Positions 45,278 to 56,410 of a stretch of DNA of 64,000 nt are shown here, piece after piece. A model generated the notes under the pieces. That model made no database searches. It saw nothing but the letters and a program-made list of their open reading frames with translations, and had not been told where the DNA came from. The stretch's first letter is position 1. Each line of letters starts with the position of its first letter. A program made the translations under genes and the position numbers. This DNA comes from Cryptomeria japonica (Eukaryota; Streptophyta; Pinopsida; Cupressales; Cupressaceae), in contig NC_081405.1 in the NCBI RefSeq assembly GCF_030272615.1, positions 654,616,920 to 654,680,919 on the forward strand, in the 5' to 3' direction.

Positions 45278-47780
45278 TTCAGCTCCCACTTTAGCAGGAG
45301 TATGAGCTTATGCAAATACTCATGGTAAAGTAGAAGAAAGGGAAATGAATAAGATGAGGAATGCGGAGCAAAATCACAAGGAGTATAAGACGTCACCAAT
45401 TTTGAGGAACCAAGCCCCCAATATTAGGATCTTAACTTACTCACATATGAAAGGGCACACAAAACAAGACAAAAACCAAAAATCCAAATAAAGACAGATA
45501 AAGACATAAGGACAAACAAACACAAAAGACACAAAAAGACACACAATTGAAGCTAAAGACCAAAACAAGACCTCAAGTTAACTAGCCAAGGAGAACTTGA
45601 TATCAAAATGTCTCAAGAACTACTATCATTCCTAAAAAATGCCATCTCATGAACACAAGTGATCACATAAAAGAGAAAAGAAAGCATCATCCATGAACTA
45701 TCAATAGCAAAGCTACAATTTCATGAGAAGAAGAAGAGAGAGCATGAATAGATGCTAGATGTGTTTATCCAAGTGATCCATGAGAAGAATGATGAAAAGG
45801 AGGAGAACATAGATGTCTTTCCCCTAGATGTTTACATCTAGGTGATCTATGTTGTGGAGGAGAGAAGGAATAGTCTATCCCTATTCTGCTACTTCCACTC
45901 ATCCTCGTGTGTGTGTATAGGTGATGTCTAGTTTCAACTACATAGCACCCTGTTTAAGAGTTCCTTTCCTCTGGTTTCAAGTGTGCTTCAACTTGTTTAA
46001 GATATTTAATTCAAATTCCAGGGGGTGATTGTGTGTTCAAATTTGTGTGCTAATGCTAAGGGGCAGATGTGTGAACTCAAGAACATTTTGTTTAAGAGTT
46101 TTTCTCTAGTTTCAAGCATATGTAACCCTAATTGAAACATATACATGCATGGTTTCTAGGAAATCCCTTGTAAGATTTTTTCTCTAGTTTTGATGATGTG
46201 TTTCCCCATCTAAGACATATATAAAATGTGTCTGGTTTCGGGCATGAAGCATCTGACGTAATATTTTTTCTCTAGTTTTGAGAATGAACACCCTGTTTAT
46301 GACATGAAAAAATGATATGAAAAAAGTATAGTACAATATGATACAAAGGGAGTGATATGGGTGCCCCCCCTTTAAAATGTCAACATAGCCTATGTTGATG
46401 TCTTAAGGAAGCTTGTTGACAAGAACACCATCCTTCAACACCAAGGAGATATCCTTTAGGCAACAACGTCATAAATCTAAGATAGAGAGGGAATACTCTT
46501 CAAGCAAGGATAAGATAGTTGAAAAAGAGATATCTTGCAACAAGTATAAAGGAGATCCTTGGAGGAGAATATATCTTTGCTCAAAATACATCTACATCTA
46601 AGATGAGCTATCTTGAAAAAACATAACATCTTCTACCAAAAGAAAGGAAGGAGAACAAGAATTCCTACCTTCCTACTATTGCTAGGTGAAATAGATTATT
46701 GATGAAGGATGAAACACTTTGAACCCAATGTGAGGGGTAAGTTTAAAATATATGTACATCACCAAATGAAGAAGAGGTTGTATCCAAGTACTTACACCTC
46801 TTGTATAAGAGACAATCCTTGAGCAAATAATAGCTTCACACAAGGAATGACATCAAATCATGAATAAATGCCACTCAACAAAGGAAAAGTAAATCCTTAG
46901 AGAGAAGAGAGGAGGATTAATCATTGCCCCTCAAGTGTAAGGACAATGAGAATAATTACACAATATTCTAAGGAGAGATTAAGAATATGTAAATGCACAA
47001 TATACTTACATGAATAAATATCCAATGCCAGGAAAGACATTAGTATATGTAGAATGCAAATAAAAAGAAGAAGTAATCTTCAAAGAGAGAGAATAAGACA
47101 GAAATAAAGAAAGATCAAATATTATGCTAAGGAGGGATTAATCATAAGAGAGATACCATTGCAAGAAAGGATATCAAAAAATAAAAAATGCAACCCCTAA
47201 AGGGAATAGTGATGTACATCATATAGAAAGAGAGAAAAAAAAGCCATCCTTGCCCCCCAAGCAAGAGAACAAGGAGAAGAGCTACACATCTTCTAAATAG
47301 AGGTTATTCATAAGAGACATATTGTTTCAAACAAGGAATAAATCCTAACCAAGTAACAATCATGTGCTCGTATGAAGGATAACCCTATGGAAGAAAGGAC
47401 ATCACATTATGAATAATACAACACAAAAGAAGGGGTAATATCTTCAAAGAGTGAGATAGAAGAGGGATCACAAAACCTTTTTAAGGATAAATCATTCATA
47501 CAAGATGTACTATTTCAAGAAAGGAATAGGTCCCAACAAAGGAATAAACATGTGTTTGCATGAAGGATAATTTCATGCAAGAAAAGACATCAATTTATGA
47601 ATAATACAATTCATAAAAGGAAACGGTGAAAAGATAAGAGATTGGATAGGGATAAAAGAGGATCATGTTGCTACCCCAAGATATTTGTAGTTGAAAAAGG
47701 ACCACCTCTAATGACAAAGAGACCCTAGTTAAGTTAACTAATTATATCATAGGGTGAAGAGAAACATGAGGCTGAAAGGA
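45278..47780 (-). repeat. Element H 3' modules, hairpin and G-run
   Basis: No gene. The minus strand carries a purine tract next to the LTR (AAGTGGGAGCTGAA), the hairpin (46372-46387 with 46391-46406) followed by seven G (46364-46370 as C), and four or so modules with GTCTCTTATGAATAA-type words. Short frames here are not called. Confidence 0.65.
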
Positions 47781-47783
47781 GTG

Positions 47784-48245
47784 CTAAGGCACTACCTTTT
47801 CACCTAGAAAGAGAGAAAGGTCTATTAAAAGACATATGCAAGCATGAATGTATTTTTCTTGAAAAATTTCCTTAAATGCTTTACACTTTCCAAGAGAATA
47901 AGAGAAACCATGATGAAAAGGACAATATCCACTTCCTTTTGTATGCTTAGTGATAAATTTCACAAAAGAAAAAATAATATTCTTGTCAAAGTTAAATTTC
48001 CAAAAGATTCTAGTAGCCATTTTTTCTTGATCATCAATGAGTGTAGGCTTATTATTTTAAGATTGAGGACAAGAGTTATTTTTAGAAGAAGAAGGATTGT
48101 CATCAATTATTCTAACTTTTCCACTATCGATAAGTTATTTTATTAAATTTTAAAAATCAGGACAATCATCAGCATGATGCTCATGAGTTTGATGAAATGA
48201 AGAAAATGGAGTTTTTGAAGAAGAAGGACTCTTTCTTGGGATTAA
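47784..48245 (-). pseudogene. Element H gag C-terminal remnant with two knuckle units
   Basis: Unit 1 (48162-48203) reads SX2HX4HX4C, its first Cys changed to Ser. Unit 2 (47883-47924) reads CX2HX4YX4C, its middle His changed to Tyr. They align with 34918-34959 and 35197-35238 of B, and the intervening TRIFxKxxxD region also matches. An open stretch of 78 codons ends at 47784. The N-terminus is lost by truncation. Function as for B gag, by inference. Confidence 0.65.
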
Positions 48246-48364
48246 GGTGTCTCAACCTTAGAGTCCTAACATGCCAAATTAATTAATTGTTGCGTAATTG
48301 ATTTATTCTAAGATATAAACTTCCTAAGTTGTCATTCACTTTGTGGGAACTCATGGTGAGGTAT
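48246..48364. other. Unassigned 120 bp between H and C
   Basis: AT-rich, nothing recognised. It ends in GGTAT before the C LTR. Confidence 0.4.
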
Positions 48365-49568
48365 TGTTGGCATTGTGTTATCATTGATGTCAACTAGTAA
48401 GTATAGCATGTCACCAGTATGGATGGTTACCTATATGCAAGGTATATGAAAGTATCAAGAAGAAGATGTTACCGATATGGATGGTCACTGATAAAAGATA
48501 TAACTAAAGGTAAGACTAGTTATACTAATTGGTATAGCATAATCAACATGTATGTATGGTCAATTAGTGTGTAAGAAGATGCAAAAGACGTACAAGTGAA
48601 GAGCTCTCATCTAATGGAGATGTGAAAATGATTCACTATGGTCATATGCCTTGGATTGGTGATTGGTCAATATGATCCACCAGAAGATTAGTAAAGTGCA
48701 AGTATGTAGGTCAACTGACAGGGTTAGAAAACTGGTAAGCAATATGGACCGGTAGTGTAAGGAATACTGATTGAGTGATTAGTCAGTGAATGACTCTAAA
48801 ATGATATAGTGGACCTCACTGAGTTGGATGCTAACAAAGGATGCCAGTTGCAAGAAGAGAGTGTGGTTGAGGGAATAGAGCGCAGATCAGACTGAGAATA
48901 GTATTATAACTAAGTATCTAAAGGAGAACTAGTAACAAAGGTGTAATTGATAAGGAGGTTTAACAGAGGTTTAACTGGTAGATAATAGAGTTGAGGTGAA
49001 CTAGTAGGAAGACATTCAAGAGTGATAGAGTGCAGGGTGAGTATCAGAAGAAGTCAGCAAAGGCAAAGATTGACCAGTAAGGGATCAGAGAGAGTGAATT
49101 GATAACCAGTAGTGAAAGACCAGGTGAAACAAAGAAGAGTTGTAACTAACAGAGAGAATTTGAATTGGTATTACAAAACTCATTTGTAACACAGTACTTT
49201 CATTGTAATAAGTTGTTATTTCATTATGTATCACTAAGTTGGTGCTTAGTGTAGGGGTTGGTTATCCTTTGGGTTGGTGCCCATAGATCATTAGGGGTTG
49301 GCTCTCATTGGGTTGGTGCCCTAAACATTGTAACTGTTGTTTCCTTATAAGGCTGGATTGGAGCAGTAGACTCCAACAACATTTCTCAGCAAGGTTTTTC
49401 CCACATTGGGTTTTCCTCGTATATCTAGTGTTGTGAGATGCATTCTTTATGTGTTTTATTACTACTATCTTCATTGATTTACCGGTTGCACACACATAGT
49501 TGGAAATTGTTTGAAATCATTGATTCACGCCCCCCCCATCCCTTCTTAGTGACATATTGTGTTCTACA
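48365..49568 (+). repeat. 5' LTR of element C
   Basis: 1204 bp, TGTTGG...TTCTACA. It carries scattered ACCGGTA-derived words and a GGTTTTTCCCACATTGGGTTT region near its 3' end, typical of the plant Copia R/polyadenylation zone. Confidence 0.88.
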
Positions 49569-49569
49569 A

Positions 49570-49584
49570 TTGGTATCATAGCCT
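49570..49584 (+). promoter_or_regulatory. Primer-binding site of C
   Basis: TTGGTATCATAGCC follows the LTR end CTACA; it differs by one base from the initiator-Met-type TGGTATCAGAGC. Confidence 0.8.
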
Positions 49585-49643
49585 TAGATTCTCAATTAGT
49601 TAAATCTTTCTCTAGTTTGGGTAGGTTCTGGTCTAAGAACACA

Positions 49644-51832
49644 ATAGCAAGAAATGAGTCCTCCTCCAAAGCTCCCATGTTTGATGGAACCAACTATGCC
49701 TTTTGGATCATAAGAATGGAAACCTATATGTCCTCTCTAGGATTTTATGTTTGGATGTCTATAAAGAATGGGTATATTGTCCCTAGTGTTCCTCCCATAG
49801 ACCAGATGCTAAGAAGGAGTATAAGAACAATGCAAAGGCTAAACATACTATTCTTAGTGGGTTGTCAGACAATGAGTTTTCTAAGGTAATGCATTGCTCA
49901 TCCACCAAAGAGACTTGGGATAAACTACAAACATTATTTGAAGGAGATGTCAAGGTCAAGGAGGCCAAGCTACAAACACTTAGAGGTCATCTTGAAGTCT
50001 TGAAGATGAAAGATGAAGAAAAGATTGCAGACTACCTTCATAGAGTTGATGAAACTATGAATACCATCAGAGGACTTGGAGAGGAAATTTTTGATGAAGT
50101 TATTGTTAAAAAGGTTCTTAGATTACTCACATCTAAGTATGACACTAAGGTCTCTTCTATAGAGGAAGCCAAGGATCTGAAAAGATTTTCAATGGATGAG
50201 TTATTTGGCTCTCTAATTGCTTATGAGATGAGGACAACCAGTGAAGGAACTTCCAAGAAAGAAGCTACCTTCAACTCCACCAAAAAGAGTAAGGAAGAAA
50301 GTGCTCATAGAAAATCTAGTGGAGAATCAGATATTGAAGTTGCAAACTTTGTAAGAAAGCTCAAAAGAGGATCCGGTAAGTATAAAGGAAAACTGCCTCT
50401 CAAATGCTTTAACTGTATTAAAATAGGACACTTTGTTGCAAAATATACTTATGGTGAAACTGGTGTAGATGAGCAAAGGAGCTCTGGTAGGTCCTCCAAT
50501 ATAGATAAAGAGAATAAGGTCTATCAGTAAGAAAGAAAATGCTACCATAAGAAGAATAGTCTATATACATTTGAAGATGATGCTACAAATGAAGAAAGTG
50601 CATCAAAAGATGACTGCCATGAGGATGAAAGAGAAGTTAATCTCTTTATGGTACTAGATGAACTAGTTGTTGAAGATGAGGAAGATAAAGATATTGAAGT
50701 TCAAGTGGACCTAGAAGATGATCTCCTAAGTGCTCTTGAGGAGTTGAAGAAAACAAGAAAAAAAATCAAAAAGGTTAAGCATGCTACTGTAGAGGAACAA
50801 GAACAACTGGAGGAATCTCTAGAGGAATCCAAGAAAACAATTTCTGATCAACAACTCCAATTGGAAGAAGCAAAGTGGATATGTGAAGATACATCCTCCG
50901 ATTTGATAAAGAAAGAAAAGGAGGAGCAAAATCTGGAGGAATAAATTGTAAGGCTCATAAAGGAGCTAGAAAAGAGTAATGATGAATTGAATATGAGAAG
51001 CAAGTATGAGGGCAACACTGAAGCTTTAGACAAGATGTTGAGAAAACAAAAGCATTCAAAAGACACTGGTGGTTTAGGATTTGAAGAAGGACAATGTTCA
51101 AATAGCCAAGACACATCTGATAAGGAGATACAATTCACTTCCTCAAGTGAAAGTAAAGAGAAGCAAATATTTACAATCAACAAAGATACCAACAACAAGA
51201 CCTATGCTGAGGCTACAAGAAATCAGCCTACGAACTGGTATGCTCAAACCTAGAAGGCTCACACATCATATTGGTATACAAATCATAAAGGCAAGTCAAA
51301 GGTGGATATTGAAGGATTCACTAAAATCAACATCATGAGAGGAAGACATTCGGTGAGACAAAGGTTTCATGGTCCAAAGCAACTAGACTGGTATGTACCC
51401 AATTTCCATGGTTATTGCTACCAGTGTAATAAGTTTGGACATAGAGTTGCCGATTGTAGACTGATTAATAAGCCCCCAATTAGTTTTGAAAGTAGAAATT
51501 ATTTTTCTTCTCTCTGGGATATGAATGTTGTTTGTTATCAGTGTAATGGATTTGGTCATAGGATTTTTGAATGTAGGAGAACTCAATCGGTGTCCTACAA
51601 TAGTTTTAAAGATTCATCATTTAATGTCAATATAGAGAGTTATAATTGTCAGAAGTTTGGGTACATTGCAAAACATTTCAAACTCGGGACAACCAAGTCA
51701 AAGAAGTCAGTACTGGATCAGGAACCGGTAGTTAAATCGAAACATGAAATTGCAGCAGACAATAAGAAGGCAGACAAACTAATTTGGGTTGAAAAAGATA
51801 AGAACAAGGTAGAATCAAGTCTTATTGTGTAG
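49644..51832 (+). pseudogene. Element C gag: UBN2-type domain, coiled coil, zinc knuckles
   Basis: The N-terminal part (SSSKAPMFDGTNYAFW..., DUF4219/UBN2 type) shifts frame near 49800 and continues at 49862. A knuckle CX2CX4HX4Y (50405-50446) lost its last Cys. An acidic coiled-coil stretch follows (50648-50944) and ends with GGLGFEEGQ (51069-51095), the layout of SIRE-type gag. Two full CX2CX4HX4C knuckles (51416-51457, 51533-51574) and a decayed third (51638-51679) come after it. From 49862 one frame runs through, broken only by in-frame stops (50530, 50944, 51253, 51832). It would package element RNA. The extra knuckles after the coiled coil resemble those of Z, so the two are probably related. 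Confidence 0.82.
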
Positions 51833-52160
51833 ACTACCCTACATGTAGAGAAAAGGAACTTATGGGTTGTAGACAGTGGTTTTTCCTATCACATGACAAG
51901 TGACAAAAATAAATTTATTAAGCTTGAAGATTGGAATGGAGGCTCAGTAAGATTTGGAGACAACTCCTCCATCAAGATAAAAGGAAAAGGTACTCTAAAT
52001 ATAGATGGACAATTGAAGGCCCATGATGTATATTATGTGGAAGATTTAAAGAACAATTTACTAAGTGTAAGTCAAATGTGTGATAAAGGTTACAAATTCA
52101 CTTTTGACTCTATCGGTTGCCAGATAAGAAAAGAGAGTACCAGTCAGATTGTAGCAGAAG
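51833..52160 (+). pseudogene. Element C protease region
   Basis: In the same frame as gag: LWVVDSGFSYHMTSDKN, with the aspartic protease triad Asp-Ser-Gly intact (~51870), then YVEDLKNNLLSVSQ. This is the standard Copia retropepsin that cleaves the polyprotein. It is separated from gag by a stop at 51830-51832. Confidence 0.8.
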
Positions 52161-53080
52161 GAAAAAGAACAGATGGAAAAGTGTACAATCTAAAGGAATT
52201 CTTTGAGTCCCAATGCATGATAGGACAAGTGGATGAGAGCTGGCTATGGAACAAGAGATTAGGCCACAAAATTTTTGATAATCTAGTTGCAGTAAGCAAA
52301 AAGGGATCTGTGAGAAATATACCACCAATCATCAAATCGGTAAGCACATTTTGTGATGAATGTGTAAGAGGAAAGCAGACTAAGGTGATCTTAAAAAATA
52401 AGGAACATAATACTTCAAGGCCACTTGAACTAGCCCATACTGATATATGTGGACCGACCCAAACAAGAGCTCTAGCCGGTGAAAGATACTTCATGCTCCT
52501 CATTGATAATTTTTCAAGAATGGCATAGGTCACTTTCCTACATGACAAATCTCAAGCCTTTGAAAGATTCAAGATTTTCCAGAAGATGGTTGAGAGGGAA
52601 AGTGGATGCAAGCTGAAATGTCTAAGATCAGACCGAGGTGGAGAGATCACATCAAATGAGTTTAAAGATTACTGTTAGAGACATGGAATAAGAAGATAGT
52701 ATTTAGCTCCAAGAACACCACAACAAAATGGTGTTGTAGAAAGGAAAAATAGGATAGTCAAGGAGATGGCAAGAACCATGCTAAATGAGCCAAACATACT
52801 AGATACATGCTGGAAGGAAGCAGTTCACATTGTTGTATATAACTTTAACCGGGTTCAACTAAGAACAAACAACCAGATGACACCTTATGAACTGTGGTAT
52901 GACCGGAAGCCATCAATTAAATAATTCAAAGTGTTTGGAAGTAAATGTTTTATCAACAAAGATGTGGATAGTTTAGGTAGCTTTGATTCTAGGAGTGATG
53001 AAGGTATCTTCTTGGGCTACTCAACTCATAGAAAAGCCTACAAATGCTACAACAAAAGACTAAGAAGAGTCATTTAGAGT
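52161..53080 (+). pseudogene. Element C integrase
   Basis: GAG-pre-integrase/HHCC region: WNKRLGH then CDECVRGKQ; the first His is replaced by Asn. The catalytic triad is visible: Asp in HTDICGP (~52438), Asp in RSDRGGE (~52630), Glu in PQQNGVVERKN (~52735). In-frame stops occur at 52528, ~52678, ~52699 and ~52923. The C-terminal part has VFGSKCFIN and EGIFLGYS. It would insert cDNA into the genome; broken. Confidence 0.85.
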
Positions 53081-53741
53081 ATGCATGTAAGAGTTGATGA
53101 GGATATGCATAAAGGAAGACAATCACAAGTAAATTGGTATGATGACACCAGTGATGAAGTTCAAATTGACAGTGAACTGGAAGAAGCATTAAACAAGTCC
53201 CCCAACTGGTATGTACAGATTAACCACCCGAAAGAGCAAATTCTAGGCAATAAGAATGATGGTGTGCAGACTAGAAGAAGAATTGCTCGGAATGATGAAC
53301 AAGTCAATTTTTGCCTTATGACTAAAACCCAAAACATTTAATGAGGCTATAAAAAGTCAGAAATGGATGGATGCAATGGAAGACAAGCTACAGAAAATTC
53401 AAAAGAACAAAAATTGGGAGTTAGTTCCTAGACCGACAGATAAGAATGTCATTGGCACAAAGTGGGTCTACCAGAACAAGATGAATGAAGAAGGAAATAT
53501 TGTGAGGCACAAAGCAAGTAGTGTGCAAAGGATACTCTCAAGTGGAAGGAATACATTTTGAAGAAACATTTGCACCTGTTGCTACACTTGAGGCCATTAG
53601 AATGTTTCTAGCCTTTTCAACCTACAAAGGATACAAAGTCTATCAAATGGATGTAAAATCTTCTTTCCTGAATGGAAATTTATAAGAGGAAGTATACATG
53701 GAACAATCGTAAGTTTTTATGCCACATGATGATGAAACCTT
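53081..53741 (+). pseudogene. Element C reverse transcriptase, 5' part
   Basis: After the integrase tail (an open stretch starting MHVRVDEDMH) comes WMDAMEDKLQKIQKNKNWEL and TKWVYQNKMNEEG. After a shift near 53520 come HFEETFAPVATLEAIR and YQMDVKSSFLNG, with the first catalytic Asp of Copia RT intact. Two stops follow before element D interrupts at 53742. The frame shifts near 53341 and 53520. Confidence 0.82.
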
Positions 53742-55501
53742 TGTTGGGAATATGCCTTGAAACTCCTGACCAATGTTTGGGTCAACATCACCTATCAGGT
53801 TAGCTATATTGAAGTCCTGTCGATATCCTGATGAAGTCACCTTCAAAAATCGGTGCGTCATTGTCTATTGGAGGAACAAGATGTAAGTCATGCCGATGAC
53901 CGATGGAACGTCTTCCTATGTTCGGTTATTGGGTGAGAAAGTTGGGTAGATCAGACGGTGATCAAGAATGATCAGACGACGGTCATTATACCATGATGGG
54001 AAGTAGCTCACCAGTTTATTCTCATGACTTGGCGACAAGGTGGGCCCAGGTCCAATGGAGGGTCTAGGAGATGAATCAGAGGCTGACACGTGGTTGGCTA
54101 GAGCGGTGTTACAAGCTAGGGTTGCTGTTGCACCAAAAGATAGACTTGTCAATGCTCGATACAACCACTAAACTTATAGAATCCACAAGAGGCTATTAAA
54201 CCATGTCACGAATCCCCATGAGGGATGCTGGCTCACTGCCAACAATCCCCCTCCCAATGTCACTCATTATGGCCTATGTGATTCAAACCTACGACCAAGC
54301 TTTGATACCACTTGTTACAAGCTAGGGTTGTCGTTGCACCAAAAGATCAACTTGTCAATGCCCAATACAACCACTAGACTTATAAAATCCATAGGAGGCT
54401 ATTAAACTATGTCATGAATCCCCGTGAGGGATGCTGGCTCACTACCAACAAGTGGCTCAAGTGAGATAATGACCAAGAAGATTAGGTTGATCCAACGGTG
54501 GTCATTATGTCACGATGGGAAACTGCTCGTTAGTATATCCCTCACAACATGGAGACCAAGTGGTGGGACTTGGTAGGAGAGAAGCTAAGATGAGTTAAAG
54601 GCCGAGTAGATCGAAATGATCCGATGATGATCGCAGAAGATCCGATGGTGGTCACTAGGTCATGATGGGAAATTTCTCGTGAGACTTTCCATCGCGACCC
54701 AGCGACAAAGGAATTTCGGGTGGATAGTGAGGCTGTGAAATGGTGTCAGGGCATGGACTCCATATCCAATTAAGGTGTGCCATGTGGTGAAGCACGGATA
54801 GAGATCAAGGAAGATTAGATGACTGAGATTGCCTTCAGTGATTGGGGCATCATCAGAGATCGAAAGAAGTGGTTGTTTGTTATTCCGATGGGCCGATGAG
54901 GTCATCTACTGGTGATCAAAGATTGGGGTAACTTTTGAGTGATGATTCCAATGGGCCGATGAAGAAGTATCCGATTGTGGATGGTTGCCCAGATTGAAGT
55001 TGAAAAGACTTGTAGGCAGACACGTGTAATGTTTCTGTCAGTGTATTTGAATACAAATACACCCGACTTCCGGATGAATATGGGATAATAGGTTTTCCAC
55101 GGGTTCATAGATGGAAAGGCTATTACTCAACGATTACAAGGCCAGTATACAAATTAACAGAGGAATGTTGGTATATATATAGGTGGTCAAGGAAGTACCA
55201 GTTACAGTGAAATTTGAGGAAGCCGAGTGGAGAGGTGTCTGCATGTTGTGAGAACAGAGTTATGAGAACAGAGTCTGGAAAGAAGATCTGAGAATTTAGT
55301 GTAACCATGTTGTTTGCTGAATAAAGGAATCTTCTTGGTGATGGGTTTTTTACTCGTAAGGGTTTTCCCATGTATATATAGTGTTCTTTTGTATGTGTTT
55401 ATCTTAATGTATTGCAAACTAAAATTAAAATACTCCCTTGCCTGATTATCCCCTTAGAATTGATGATAGGAGAGCGTATTCCACAGTCTGCTTTCCTTAC
55501 A
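53742..55501 (+). repeat. 5' LTR of D (with TRIM inside)
   Basis: TGTTGGGAATATGCC...TTCCTTACA, 1760 bp. It is longer than the 3' LTR because of the 344-bp TRIM plus its 5-bp duplication. It ends in the Copia-type GGGTTTTCCCATGTATATA region. Confidence 0.88.
54107..54450 (-). mobile_element. TRIM: 344-bp miniature LTR element in the D 5' LTR
   Basis: Two 138-bp repeats (54107-54244, 54313-54450) flank 68 bp. On the minus strand each repeat runs TGTTGG...TTGTAACA. The PBS TGGTATCAAAGC (54299-54310) lies two bases inside the first repeat, and a purine tract GGGAGGGGGAT abuts the second. Flanks AGCGG (54102-54106) and AGTGG (54451-54455) differ by one C/T. The 3' LTR of D has the empty site with one AGTGG. 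These are all the hallmarks of a TRIM: LTRs, PBS and PPT without any gene. Confidence 0.93.
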
Positions 55502-55608
55502 AGTGGTATTAGAGCCATTTAGTTGTGTTATCCTTGTCGAGTAGGGCTATTTGGTGTCAATTATGTTTTCAGTGGGAGTCTGGTAGAGTATTTTGTTTGT
55601 AGATTGAG

Positions 55609-56410
55609 ATGGTGAACAACTCTGGACCAATGGAGATTGAGAAGTTCAACGGTTCAAACTTTGAGTTGTGGAAACTCAAGATGGAAGATTTGCTAGTTGA
55701 TTGAGATTTGTAGTTTGTTGTGTCTAGACAAAAACCTTCAGGCATGAGGCAAGAAGACTAGGATCTTGTAGATAGAAAAGCCAGAGGATTGATTAGACTT
55801 TGTTTGGCAGATTATTTTCTGTTAAATTTTCATGAGGAAAAGACTACACATTTTTTGTGGAAGAAACTTGGAGATATCTATCAGGGGAAATCTCTGGTAA
55901 ACAAGTTGTTCCTGAGGAAGAACTTGTATTCCTTGAAGATGGATGAGGGTACATTTGTTGCAGATCATCTGAATGTTTTCAACATGATGGTTGCTCAGCT
56001 AAGTTTTGTGGGAGTCAAGATTGATGATGAGGATCAATGTGTGCTTCTGTTGTGTTCTCTACCTGACACATGGGATCATCTAGTAATGGCCATTAAGAGT
56101 ACAACAACCACTTTCAAGATGGAAGAAATGGTTGCTTCATTGCTGTCAGAAAAAACACGAAGTAAATCTTCTAAGATGGTCAAGGAGGCCTTTGTTGTTC
56201 ATGGCAAGATAGAGGAGAAGAAGTCTAAATCCAATTCAGAGGAAAGTTTAGCTCCTGGAAAGAATTCCAAAACGAAGTGCTAGAACTATGGGTAGGTTGG
56301 TCACGTTCGAAAGGATTGCAAAGAGAAGAAGAAGAAAGGAAACAAGAGTTCTTCAGATTCTTTATCTTATGCATCCTCACAGAATGAGGATGGAGATGCC
56401 TTTTGAGTTT
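55609..56410 (+). pseudogene. Element D gag remnant (Copia UBN2 type)
   Basis: Starts at ATG 55609 (MVNNSGPMEIEKFNGSNFELW), with stops near 55702, 55711 and 55759, then an open 164-codon stretch (55789-56283) with FLWKKLGDIYQGKSLVNKLFL and CVLLLCSLPDTWDHLV, typical of Copia UBN2 gag. The knuckle (56278-56319) has its second Cys changed to Tyr and contains two TAG codons. A lysine-rich region follows and the frame then decays. Like other Copia Gag proteins it would form the particle; broken here. Confidence 0.82.

Larger units (their letters stand above)
44086..48245 (-). mobile_element. Element H: truncated minus-strand relative of B and F
   Basis: The 3' LTR (44086-45277) is followed rightward by a B/F-like interior in reverse orientation: purine tract, hairpin and G-run (46364-46406), 235-bp-type modules (46930-47700) and a gag C-terminus with two knuckle units. 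Homology fades at about 48230-48245, so the gag N-terminus, leader and 5' LTR are missing. Confidence 0.8.
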
